A stretch of DNA of 64,000 nt from contig JAJEIQ010000076.1 of assembly GCA_022827905.1 (NCBI GenBank), forward strand, positions 86,868 through 150,867, read 5' to 3'. The DNA comes from Pseudomonadales bacterium (lineage in GTDB: Bacteria > Pseudomonadota > Gammaproteobacteria > Pseudomonadales > Azotimanducaceae). Position numbers and translations under genes: made by a program. Positions 32,472 to 41,109 of this stretch are shown in pieces (position 1 is the stretch's first letter; each line of letters opens with the position of its first letter). The notes beneath the pieces were generated by a model, which saw nothing but the letters and a program-made list of their open reading frames with translations, was not told the DNA's origin and ran no database searches.

Positions 32472-33797
32472 TTCAACCCATGCGCCATTGACGTTGGTGC
32501 ACAGTTTGGTCAGGCCGCCGAGAGCACACTCGCTCTCATGGTGCGATTGGGTGACATCGAGCGTTGCCACGAACAGTTTTTCCCTGGCACTTGGACTGGC
32601 AATCGAATACTCACGCTGTATCCCAGGCTCAGTTGGTAGCTCACCGTGATGAGGATACAGAAGCACGATATTGTCGCACTTATAAAGTTGGCGGTATGCC
32701 ATTAGCTGATACACGTCAGCTTGGCTCACGCCTTGCTTGGGGTCAGAGTCCTTGATGCGCTTCCACTTTGTATCCACGACTAAAATGATCTGTCCGCCCT
32801 GCCTGACAATCAGGTCAGGACGTGTTTCGAAACGACCTACTGTCTCCTGACCTGATTTCTTGTAAAAGAGGCAGGGACGGAGACCGCCTTGAGCGCTTGC
32901 ACTCAATCCCATATAGGAAGCTAGCGTACGCGAGAACAATCGCGCCACGTATTTCTCAAAAAGGACATTCATTTCAAACAGTAGGGCGTAGCCGCTGAAC
33001 GGGCCAGCGGTTGTCTTCTGTTGGCGATCATCCAAAAAGAGCTTGGCCATATCGACAAGCTCCCGCCATTGCGTAGTCGTCCGGTCAAGAACTATCCTAT
33101 CCCAGCGCAGGGCGTCCGGTGCCACCTCGCGGATGTCCGCGTAGCGCAAGCGCAGTTCTCGCAGGATCCGCAGATTGTCCGATGCCTGTGCAAGGCGGGA
33201 GAGTTTGCAGATGGTCGCCAGCATGACTTGATTAAGGGCGATGTCAGGTGAGCGAGCATCAAACCGGCAGGCCAGCTTATGCGGCGAGACCGCCAGCGTT
33301 GAGAACTGCCGCGTCACATTTAGCCGCCCGCGCAGGGCGGGGAAATCGTCTTCGTGACTCCTGTATTGCTGCGGCAAGCCTTGGCGCACAGCCTCCGCTA
33401 ACTTGCTGCAGTAGAGCCGAATCAGCATTTCCAAGATCGTATCGCGCTGCCAGCCTAAAGAGGTGATTCCTCCTACGTCGATGCGGATATCGTGCGCGAC
33501 GGCGATCATGTCGATCAACCGGCTCCTCACCTTGGCGTTGTCAACGCTGTTTTCTTCTCCTATACCCTCGATCTTGGGCAAAATCTCAAGCTGGCAATCA
33601 GGGCTCGCGATCACCCCCACCACGCCGCGGGCACGCAACCCCTTTCGTCCGTGCTCCAGTACACCTTGGCCTCCTGACCCCGAGAACGCGGAAGCCCGCG
33701 CCTCCGCCGCGAGCTGATCCGCCAACTGAATAGGGATTTCGTGATCGCCGTCTCCGTACCCGATACTCTCCCACTCGCGGATCGTGCGGTGGATCAT
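32463..33797 (-). CDS. mcrC: McrC-like nuclease subunit of a McrBC restriction system
   Basis: 444 residues. The N-terminal part has the McrC pattern GVVGVIASPDCQLEILPKIEG, and the C-terminal half holds a PD-(D/E)xK nuclease core: ETRPDLIVRQGGQIILVVDT followed by KWKRI (D...DTK). In Escherichia coli McrC is the cleavage partner of the GTPase McrB and cuts DNA with modified cytosine. The start overlaps mcrB by 4 bp. The base composition is lower in GC than the metabolic genes around, consistent with transfer. Confidence 0.88.
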   Translation of the reverse strand: MIHRTIREWESIGYGDGDHEIPIQLADQLAAEARASAFSGSGGQGVLEHGRKGLRARGVVGVIASPDCQLEILPKIEGIGEENSVDNAKVRSRLIDMIAVAHDIRIDVGGITSLGWQRDTILEMLIRLYCSKLAEAVRQGLPQQYRSHEDDFPALRGRLNVTRQFSTLAVSPHKLACRFDARSPDIALNQVMLATICKLSRLAQASDNLRILRELRLRYADIREVAPDALRWDRIVLDRTTTQWRELVDMAKLFLDDRQQKTTAGPFSGYALLFEMNVLFEKYVARLFSRTLASYMGLSASAQGGLRPCLFYKKSGQETVGRFETRPDLIVRQGGQIILVVDTKWKRIKDSDPKQGVSQADVYQLMAYRQLYKCDNIVLLYPHHGELPTEPGIQREYSIASPSAREKLFVATLDVTQSHHESECALGGLTKLCTNVNGAWVESN

Positions 33798-35434
33798 TTA
33801 GATGTCAGGTTCGTGTAATGGAAGCCCTCCTTTTCGGAGCGAACCTGCCAGCGGAACCGTGCCTGAATCTCATCCTGGCCGAATCCAGACGGCGGCGTGA
33901 GCACTGAACATTTGAGGAAACCACCTTCCTTCGCCTTCCCATCGCTCGGAGGTTCATCACCCAACACGCTCGCAACTTTCCCCCAATCCTCAAAGAAGTA
34001 CTCGGCCAGAAGCGGAATCACCTCATCGCGCATCACAGCGTCCACATCAGCCTTGGATGTGCACTTCATGAAATAGGCATGCCCGATTCGGTGTTCCCGG
34101 TCGTAGTGATACTCGATCCGTTCGTTGAGCGTGTTGAGGACTTTCTCAAGGTCTAAAGGATCGGAATCCTTCCATTTCTTCACCACCGTTTGCAACAGAT
34201 CGGCTCTTGGCTCCATTTCGCGGAACCCGAAACGACGGCGCAAGGCTGTATCCAACAACGCAATCGATCGGTCCGCAGAATTCATGGTGGCCACGATGTG
34301 CAGATTCTTAGGTACACCGAACTCGTGGCCTGAATAGGGCAAGCGGACTCTCAGTTCATTCTGCTCGCCCAAGCGTTTGTCAGGCTCAAGTAGCGTGATC
34401 AGTTCTCCAAGGACCTTTGAAATATTGGCCCGGTTAATCTCGTCGATTATCAACACGAACGACTCGTTCTTGTTCTGGTCGGCGCGCGTTGCGATGCGGC
34501 GAAAAATGCCGGGCACAGTTTCCAACCGGAAGCCGCCGGACGGCGTATTGTCGCCGTCCGAGCCAGTGACTGGCTGCCTGCCCTCCACGAAATCCTCGTA
34601 GGACATTGATTGGTGAAAGGTGACGAACTCAATCCGGCCCTCCGACCGGAGGCGATTGTACTCATCCATCAAGTCGCCACGATTTGCGGGCACTCGCTTT
34701 CCACAAAGGCGGACAGCTTCTTTGGCAGTGGAATATGTCTTGCCGGTGCCGGGTGGTCCGTAGAGGACGAGGTTCTTGGCCTTCTTGGCAACTATCTCGG
34801 ACGCATCTGGAGTCTGCCTCGGACCGGGACCTTTTGTTTGCTTTTCTGGGCGGGAACTTGGCTCAAAAACATCCAATTGACCCAGAAGTCGTTCGCCATC
34901 GGGCAGCAGTCTCAATTCCTCGCTCGAACCTTCGATGAGCTTCGCGGATGCCAACCACCCTCGCCGATTGTTAACCTGGGTTGGCTTTTTCCAAGTTAAG
35001 CTGTACCGATCAACAGCGATCCTCCATAGCTGCTCTACCGACTTCGGTTCTCTAATCTCCTGGAGCATCTCTCCCACGAATCTAATGTGTCTGTGCATGA
35101 CGGCTATCAGCGCCATGTCCTCACCGCCGTCAAGCCATTGGCGGGCCACTTGCTCAAGACTCACGTCGTCCCCAATACGGATCAGCCCAGCCCTGGTCAG
35201 AAACTGAAGGTTGCCTTTCGTTCGGTTCTCCGTGACCGAAAACCGATCCTGCATCCACCTAACCAGTCGACTGAAGGGCAACCCGCTCGGCGGCACTTGA
35301 CCACAGATTTCCCTTAGGGAGTCGAGATATGCCAAGTACCCGCCTGGAAGGGGTTGCACGGCCAAGGCGCGCTCGGACCAACTCTCGTAACCATCTTCAT
35401 CTGTCACGACTTCGTATCCCCCACTCCAAAGCAA
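33794..35434 (-). CDS. mcrB: McrB-like AAA+ GTPase, probable 1-nt frameshift at the 5' end
   Basis: The AAA+ domain has Walker A LYGPPGTGKTYSTAKEA, the YEDFVEG segment, Walker B FVLIIDEINRANISKVLGEL, and the McrB signature ATMNSADRSIALLDTALRRR with arginine fingers. The N-terminal 190 residues look like two winged helices (PFSRLVRWMQDRFSV and QVNNRRGWLASAKLI) instead of the modified-base readers known in McrB. The open frame begins only with TTG at 35434 (or GTG at 35407). An ATG at 35465 in another frame encodes MDSLYDLMEAVALEWG and runs into this frame if one G of the GGGGG at 35418-35422 is removed, which gives a natural N-terminus. Confidence 0.82.
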   Translation of the reverse strand: MLWSGGYEVVTDEDGYESWSERALAVQPLPGGYLAYLDSLREICGQVPPSGLPFSRLVRWMQDRFSVTENRTKGNLQFLTRAGLIRIGDDVSLEQVARQWLDGGEDMALIAVMHRHIRFVGEMLQEIREPKSVEQLWRIAVDRYSLTWKKPTQVNNRRGWLASAKLIEGSSEELRLLPDGERLLGQLDVFEPSSRPEKQTKGPGPRQTPDASEIVAKKAKNLVLYGPPGTGKTYSTAKEAVRLCGKRVPANRGDLMDEYNRLRSEGRIEFVTFHQSMSYEDFVEGRQPVTGSDGDNTPSGGFRLETVPGIFRRIATRADQNKNESFVLIIDEINRANISKVLGELITLLEPDKRLGEQNELRVRLPYSGHEFGVPKNLHIVATMNSADRSIALLDTALRRRFGFREMEPRADLLQTVVKKWKDSDPLDLEKVLNTLNERIEYHYDREHRIGHAYFMKCTSKADVDAVMRDEVIPLLAEYFFEDWGKVASVLGDEPPSDGKAKEGGFLKCSVLTPPSGFGQDEIQARFRWQVRSEKEGFHYTNLTSK

Positions 35435-35478
35435 CGGCTTCCATCAAGTCATATAGCGAATCCATGCTTCAATCGTAC

Positions 35479-36750
35479 TTAGCCTTCCCGCACCCCCTTG
35501 GGCGCCCGTTGCTTCATGTAGCCGAACATGTAGCCAGCTACGCGGCGCATTTGGATCTCCTCCGCGCCTTCGGTGATGCGGTAGCGGCGGTGGTGGCGGT
35601 AGATGTGCTCGAAGGGTTTGTGCCGCGAGTAGCCTAGGCCTCCATGCACTTGCATGGCCCGGTCGGCCGATTCGCAGCAGAGGCGATTCGACCAGTAGTT
35701 GCACATCGACACCTTGTCCGATTGGGAGAAGGCGCCGTGCTTGTCCATCAGCCAAGCGGTTTTGTGGATTAGGGCGCGCAACATCTCGCACTGGGTCTGC
35801 AACTCGACCAGCGGAAACTGGATGCCTTGGTTGGAGGAGAGCGGCTTGCCGAAGGGCTTGCGTTCGGTGGCGTAGCGCACCGATTCGTTGATGCAGAACT
35901 GTGCGGCGCCGAGGCTGGAGGCGGCCTGGCGGATGCGGTTCTCGTTGAAGAAGTGCTGTACGATCTGCAGGCCGCGGCCCTCGCCGCCGAAGATCGCGCC
36001 GTGGGGCACCCGCACGTCCTTCAAGGAAATGCGCCCGTGGTCGGTGGGCATGTTGAAGGTCCAGAGCATTTCCTCGATCTTGAAGCCCTCGGAGTCGGTG
36101 GGCGTCAGGAAGGCGGTGATGCCCTCCCCGTCTCCGGCCTTGCCTGCCGTGCGGGCCATGATCATGTCGTACTTGGCCTTGTGAATGCCGGTGTTCCAGG
36201 TCTTGGCACCGTTGATGACCCATTCATCGCCGTCCCGATAGGCGTTGGTCTCCATATGGGTGGCGTCCGAGCCGTGCTCCGGCTCGGTGATGCCGAAGGC
36301 GAATCCGCGCCTACCCTCTGCGATGTCATCGATCCACTCGGCCTTCTGCTCTTCGGTGCCGTACAGGATCATCAGCAGCAGGCCCACGTTGTTGCCAACG
36401 ATGGAATGCTCGGTCTGTAGGTCGTTGTGCAGGCCCAAGCCCTTGACTGCCAGATGCTCGCGAATGACGGCCATGTCGAGGTTGGTGCCCTCGCGGCCTC
36501 CGTACTCCTTGGGCGAGGCGTAGCGGTAGTGGCCCGCCGCATCGGCGCGCCGACGGGCTTCCGCCATGAGCGCCTCCCATTCCTCGTTGGGCAGCCCGCC
36601 CCGCTCCCAGTCCGTGCGGGCGTCCTCGCGGCGGTGGTCGAAGAAGCGGATGTTGTCGTCGCGCTCCTCCAGCGGCTTGATTTCGCGCTCAATGAAGTCG
36701 TCGAGTTCCTTCAGATAGTCCGCCAAGTCCTGTGGAATTTCAAAATCCAT
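35479..36750 (-). CDS. Acyl-CoA dehydrogenase
   Basis: 423 residues, FAD-dependent oxidation of an acyl-CoA. Signature segments: FGITEPEHGSDATHMETNA, INGAKTWNTGIHKAKYDMI, RISLKDVRVPHGAIFGGEG, and near the end QVHGGLGYSRHKPFEHIYR with RITEGAEEIQMRRVAG, where the catalytic glutamate of the medium-chain family lies. The branch looks like the FadE-type enzymes used for branched or steroid-derived side chains, but specificity is not readable. It is 26 bp after the FAD dehydrogenase gene and 13 bp ahead of the possible mcrB start. Confidence 0.93.
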   Translation of the reverse strand: MDFEIPQDLADYLKELDDFIEREIKPLEERDDNIRFFDHRREDARTDWERGGLPNEEWEALMAEARRRADAAGHYRYASPKEYGGREGTNLDMAVIREHLAVKGLGLHNDLQTEHSIVGNNVGLLLMILYGTEEQKAEWIDDIAEGRRGFAFGITEPEHGSDATHMETNAYRDGDEWVINGAKTWNTGIHKAKYDMIMARTAGKAGDGEGITAFLTPTDSEGFKIEEMLWTFNMPTDHGRISLKDVRVPHGAIFGGEGRGLQIVQHFFNENRIRQAASSLGAAQFCINESVRYATERKPFGKPLSSNQGIQFPLVELQTQCEMLRALIHKTAWLMDKHGAFSQSDKVSMCNYWSNRLCCESADRAMQVHGGLGYSRHKPFEHIYRHHRRYRITEGAEEIQMRRVAGYMFGYMKQRAPKGVREG

Positions 36751-36776
36751 GTGGTCCCCCGAATCAAGAAAAACGC

Positions 36777-38243
36777 CTAATATACCTGAGCGGCGTTGGC
36801 GCCGCTCCGGCGTCCCATGACGGCGCCCGCGGTCAGGCCGGAGCCGCCCGGATAGCCGTCGAAGAACATGCCACCGACCAGTTCGCCCGCGGCAAACAGG
36901 CCTCTTAGGGGCTGGCCGCGCTCATCAAGCACCCGGCCGTCCACGTCCACCGCCAATCCGCCGTAGGTGAAAGTGATGCCGCAGGTGACTTCAAAGGCGT
37001 GAAAGGGAGGTTCCGTAAGGGGCATTGCCCAATTGCTCTTGGGCGGATTGAGCCCGGAGGTGGCGCAGCCGTCCTTGATGGCGGGGTCGAAGCCCTCCCC
37101 CGAAGCGCTGGCGTTGTAGGCATCTAGGGTTCGCATCGCTTGGGAACGGTCGATGCCAGGCAACTGATCGATCAGTTCGGATAGTCGTGGCGCCTGCCAG
37201 TGGGTGGCCAACTCTTGGAGGTAATCGTCGTAGAGCAGCTTGGCGCCGGTCGCGTCGAAGATCTGCCAAGCCACCGCGCCGGGCTGCTCAAGCACTGCGG
37301 CGCCGTATTGAGCGTAGGTGTAGTTGCGGAAGTCGGCTCCCTCATCGACGAACCGCTTGCCGTCCTGATTAAGCATGATGCCAAAGGGGTAGCTGATGCG
37401 GCGAAAGCGACGCCGTTCGATATGGGGCATGGCGCTGTCGCGGAAGTCCGGCGTTGCCGTGTCCATGCATACCGCGTGACAGCGCTCAAAGTTGCCGGCC
37501 AAGGCCGCGCCAACCGACTGGGCCAAGGTCAGCCCAGCGCCCTGGTTGAGGGCGGTGCCGCGCACCTTGGCGTTGCGCCACGCCGCACCGAACTGGGAGG
37601 CCCGCAGGTTCGCATTCGCCTCGAAGCCGCCGCAGGCGAGCACCACGGCATCGGCGTTGATCTCGGCACCGGAAGCGGTGCGTGCGCCCCTCACGTGGCC
37701 CTTTGAATCAAGCAGCGCGGCAACGGGGGCGTTGAGCGCCAATTGACATCCAGCCGCCTCCGCCAATTCCCGTTCGCGGTTGACCAACCCCTCGCCCTCG
37801 CCTGCTGCGGCCAGCGTCAACCCGCCCCAGAAACGATAGCGGCCCTCAGCAAGCACCGCTTGTCGATCGTAGATCGGCTCGAAGGAAACGCCGGATTCCG
37901 CCAGCCATCGGAGCGTCGGGCGGCTTTCCCGAACCAACAGGCGCTGTAGTGGGTTGAGTTTGGCGCCACCGCAGAAACGGCGCAGGTCCGCTTCGAACTC
38001 GGCCTCGGGATAGGCGCCGAAGTCGCAGGCCGCGATGCGGGGGTCTTGGGCATCGACCAAGGCCAGCACATCGTCTCGGTGCCGATAGGCGAAACGCATG
38101 GCCCCGGCCGTGTAGCGGCTGTTGCCACCGACATCGGGCTCGCCGCCCGCCTCCAGAACGATGACTTCGGCACCCTGTTGAGCGGCCGACAGGGCGGCGC
38201 ATAGCCCGGCATTGCCGGAGCCAACTACGGCAACGCGGGGCAC
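36777..38243 (-). CDS. FAD-dependent dehydrogenase of the TcuA/fumarate-reductase family
   Basis: 488 residues with the FAD loop VAVVGSGNAGLCAALSAA (residues 4-21), VIVLEAG, and the family-typical C-terminal CGITFTYGGLAVDVDGRVLD followed by GLFAAGELVGG and GYPGGSGLTAGAVMGR. This is the wording of the FAD-dependent tricarballylate dehydrogenase TcuA and its close relatives, which also include 3-ketosteroid-type dehydrogenases. No TcuB partner is present nearby, so the true substrate is open. Located between the ABM and acyl-CoA dehydrogenase genes. Confidence 0.8.
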   Translation of the reverse strand: MPRVAVVGSGNAGLCAALSAAQQGAEVIVLEAGGEPDVGGNSRYTAGAMRFAYRHRDDVLALVDAQDPRIAACDFGAYPEAEFEADLRRFCGGAKLNPLQRLLVRESRPTLRWLAESGVSFEPIYDRQAVLAEGRYRFWGGLTLAAAGEGEGLVNRERELAEAAGCQLALNAPVAALLDSKGHVRGARTASGAEINADAVVLACGGFEANANLRASQFGAAWRNAKVRGTALNQGAGLTLAQSVGAALAGNFERCHAVCMDTATPDFRDSAMPHIERRRFRRISYPFGIMLNQDGKRFVDEGADFRNYTYAQYGAAVLEQPGAVAWQIFDATGAKLLYDDYLQELATHWQAPRLSELIDQLPGIDRSQAMRTLDAYNASASGEGFDPAIKDGCATSGLNPPKSNWAMPLTEPPFHAFEVTCGITFTYGGLAVDVDGRVLDERGQPLRGLFAAGELVGGMFFDGYPGGSGLTAGAVMGRRSGANAAQVY

Positions 38244-38252
38244 GGCAGCCGG

Positions 38253-38555
38253 TCAGAGCACGGCTTCAAAGGTCTCCAGATTGGGATGGCCCAGATAGGT
38301 TCCCTTGGGAGCGCTGGCTTGCGCATGGGCCTTGCGGAAATGCTCGGATTCCGTCCAGGCGATGAACGCCTCGCGGCTTTCCCAGACGCTGTGGGAGGCG
38401 TAGAGCACGTGGTCGTCGCCTTCCGGGCCCTTGAGCAGGTGGAAGTCCACGAAGCCGGGCACTTCGGACAGATAGGTGTCGCGCTCGCGCCAAACCTTCT
38501 CGAACCCGGCTTCGAAGCCCTTGGCGATCTGAAATCGATTCATGGCGATGAACAT
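38253..38555 (-). CDS. Antibiotic-biosynthesis-monooxygenase (ABM/IsdG-like) protein
   Basis: 100 residues from the ATG at 38555, with GAGG 12 nt upstream; the frame extends to a TTG at 38573. The ferredoxin-like ABM pattern is clear: FIAMNRFQIAKGFEAGFEKV, PGFVDFHLLKGPEGDDHVLY, then SVWESREAFIAWTESEHFRK. The EHFRKAH end is the heme-region motif of IsdG/HmoA-type heme-degrading monooxygenases. Next to a TonB receptor gene, heme use is one idea, a polyketide-like or quinone monooxygenase another. The FAD dehydrogenase gene starts 9 bp downstream. Confidence 0.8.
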   Translation of the reverse strand: MFIAMNRFQIAKGFEAGFEKVWRERDTYLSEVPGFVDFHLLKGPEGDDHVLYASHSVWESREAFIAWTESEHFRKAHAQASAPKGTYLGHPNLETFEAVL

Positions 38556-38628
38556 GGATGCTGCGTTCCTCAATTTTCGATGGCGGAGCCAAGCGCCCCA
38601 ATTCGAGGCGCCCAGTTCACCGCTTTCA

Positions 38629-41046
38629 CTACCCGCCCAAGCTGTGCCTGAACTCGATGCCGAAGCGGCGCGGCTCGCCCCAGTACTTGCTGTTGGTGCC
38701 GGCTGGCGCAGCGCCGCCGGTCAGGTCGATGGCGCTGCCGTAGTAAACCCGATCGAGCAGGTTGGTGCCCCAAAGCGCTATCGAGGTCTGGCCATTTGGC
38801 AGGGTCCATACCACGCGTCCGTCCAGCAAGCCGTACTTGCCTTGGCGGGACGAGCGCAGGGTCTCCAAGGTGTTGTAGATGCGCCCCCGGAAAGCCCAGC
38901 CGAGTTGCGCGTTCAGGGTGCCCCCATCTCCGAACGTCCGGTGCTGGCCCAACGCAATGCTGAAGGTGGTCGGCGAGCCGCGCACCACCTCGGTGTCGCT
39001 GAGGTCCCGCGTGAGGATGAGCTCTTCACCGGTGACCAGATCGGTCAGGTTGTCCTGCACGGTGAACTCGTCGTACTCGCCATCAAGAATCCCGAACGAA
39101 CCCAGCATGTAGAAGCCAGCCGGCAATTCGGCCCGCACTTCGCCTTCAAAGCCATAGAGCGTCGCCTTTTGGGCGTTGAGCAGGTCGGCAGTAGGTTGGC
39201 CGTCCACGGTGCGTCCCACCGTGATTTGTTGGTTCTTGTAGCTGTTGTGAAATCCGGTCAGGTTCACCAGTAGGCGGCCGTCCATCAACAGGGACTTAAT
39301 CCCCGCTTCCCAGTTGCCCGATATTTCAGGCTCGTAGAACCGCATCCGCACATCCTGATTGAAGCCGCCGCTGGAATAGCCCTTGCTCCAGCCCGCATAC
39401 ACCATAATGTCATCGCTCAAGTTGTAGCTGAGGATGACCCGGGGCGTGGCCTTGTTGAACTTCTCCTCGATGTAGCAGGTGGTGCCGTTCACCGGCGGTG
39501 GGGTTCCCGGCGGACAGACTAGGGTCGGGTCCGGAATGCCGATGAAAAGCTCCTCAGAGCGCGTGAACTCGCGCTTGTCCCAAGTTTGGCGAAGGCCAGC
39601 GGTTAGCGCCCAACCCTCCATGAAACGCCAAGTGACCTCGCCGAAGAGTGCCCTGGAGGAGTTTTCCGCGGTCATCACCTGACTGCGGCTGCCGCCGATC
39701 TGGAAGAACTGCACGGCGACAGCGCCCAAAGGCAGGCCGAAAGGCGACGGGAAGCAAGCGATCGGCCAGACGGCGCAATCCGGCGGCGGGACGCCTCGAA
39801 ACAATGGAACGTGCACCGCATTGGTGGCGTCCTCGCCAAATATGTAGCCGCCCACCACCCAATCGAGGCTGTCGTCGAACGCCACGCCCGACAAGCGAAC
39901 TTCCTGCGACCACTGCTCATACTCATTGTCATCGATGGGCAGCACTTCGAGATAGGACGCCGTGCCCACGGTGTCCGAGCCCCAGCCCCAGGAGCCATTG
40001 AAATCCTCCAAGTCCCGATAAGAGGAAATCGAGGCGAGCGATGCGAATCCGAGGTCCCAGTCGAGATTCAGCGAGAATCCCAACGCATCGACCGTGCTCT
40101 CGGGATCAGGGTTGTTGTCGCCGGATTCATAGGGCTTGGTGGCGTTGCAAGTGTCCTTGATCTCGTCGTAAACGCCCAGCCAGAACGCCGCACTCTGCAG
40201 CCCGAAGGGAGCTAGGAGGCCGTTGTCGGGTCCGCCCCATTCGCAGCTTCCCAAACCCGACAACTCCCTTACCCGCTGCATCTCGACGATCAGATCGCCG
40301 GTGAACTGCTCGTTGGGTTTCCAGCGCAGGGAAAGCCTTGCCATCTGGGCGTTTTCGTCGTTCCAGTCCTCCCCGGTGCCAGTGTTTTTGACGTACCCAT
40401 CGGACTCCCGGTGCTGGACCGCCAACCGAGCGGCAAAGGTGTCGCTCAGCGGGATGTTGAGCATGGCTTGGCCGGTCAGGATGCCGTCGTTGCCGACCCC
40501 GACGCCCACGGAGTAGTCAAACTCCTCCTGGGGGCGGTTGCTGATGATGTGGATGAGGCCGGCGGTGGTGTTGCGGCCAAAGAGCGTGCCCTGAGGTCCG
40601 CGCAGGACCTCCACGCGGTTGACATCCAGAAAGTCGAACACATTGCCTTGCGGACGGGCGAGGTAAACACCGTCCACGTAGATGCCGATCTTTTGGTCAT
40701 GGGGAGGCGCCCAGTTCACCTGCCCGATGCCGCGCATGAATATCTGGGCAGTGTTTTTCGCGGATGCGGCCTGCTGAAAGTCTAGGTTAGGCGTAATTCG
40801 AGCCAAGTCGCGCACTTCGTGGGCCGCCCGATCCAAAAGATCCTCTCCGGACACCGCTGTGATCGGTATGGGCACGTCTTGGGCATTCTCCTCCCGGCGG
40901 CGGGCGGTAACCAAAAGTTCCTCAATGACCCCGGAGGCTGACTCGGCACCCTCTCCCTCGCCGGCTTCCTGCGCGACTGCGGACGCAGCGATCAAGGGCA
41001 AGGCAAGGGTCAGGCCACGCAGCAATTGACCGATCAAGTTGCTCAT
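38629..41046 (-). CDS. TonB-dependent outer-membrane receptor
   Basis: 805 residues with a signal peptide (ends SAVAQ near residue 26), a TonB box (IEELLVTARRRE), a plug domain with the motif QIFMRGIGQ and VDGVYLARP, VEVLRGPQGTLFGRNTTAG, and a 22-strand barrel ending EPRRFGIEFRHSLGG. Eight cysteines in the extracellular parts (CEWGG, DTCNAT, DCAVWPIACF, LVCPPG, TTCY) suggest disulfide-stabilised loops. The start has GGAG upstream. Likely imports a bulky nutrient taken up by the enzymes downstream; substrate unknown. nuoN ends 63 bp upstream. Confidence 0.93.
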   Translation of the reverse strand: MSNLIGQLLRGLTLALPLIAASAVAQEAGEGEGAESASGVIEELLVTARRREENAQDVPIPITAVSGEDLLDRAAHEVRDLARITPNLDFQQAASAKNTAQIFMRGIGQVNWAPPHDQKIGIYVDGVYLARPQGNVFDFLDVNRVEVLRGPQGTLFGRNTTAGLIHIISNRPQEEFDYSVGVGVGNDGILTGQAMLNIPLSDTFAARLAVQHRESDGYVKNTGTGEDWNDENAQMARLSLRWKPNEQFTGDLIVEMQRVRELSGLGSCEWGGPDNGLLAPFGLQSAAFWLGVYDEIKDTCNATKPYESGDNNPDPESTVDALGFSLNLDWDLGFASLASISSYRDLEDFNGSWGWGSDTVGTASYLEVLPIDDNEYEQWSQEVRLSGVAFDDSLDWVVGGYIFGEDATNAVHVPLFRGVPPPDCAVWPIACFPSPFGLPLGAVAVQFFQIGGSRSQVMTAENSSRALFGEVTWRFMEGWALTAGLRQTWDKREFTRSEELFIGIPDPTLVCPPGTPPPVNGTTCYIEEKFNKATPRVILSYNLSDDIMVYAGWSKGYSSGGFNQDVRMRFYEPEISGNWEAGIKSLLMDGRLLVNLTGFHNSYKNQQITVGRTVDGQPTADLLNAQKATLYGFEGEVRAELPAGFYMLGSFGILDGEYDEFTVQDNLTDLVTGEELILTRDLSDTEVVRGSPTTFSIALGQHRTFGDGGTLNAQLGWAFRGRIYNTLETLRSSRQGKYGLLDGRVVWTLPNGQTSIALWGTNLLDRVYYGSAIDLTGGAAPAGTNSKYWGEPRRFGIEFRHSLGG

Positions 41047-41109
41047 CTCTCCACTCCCTTCGGTTGGTTTCGCCGTTGTACCAGCAAATTGACTTGATAT
41101 GTAATGGAC

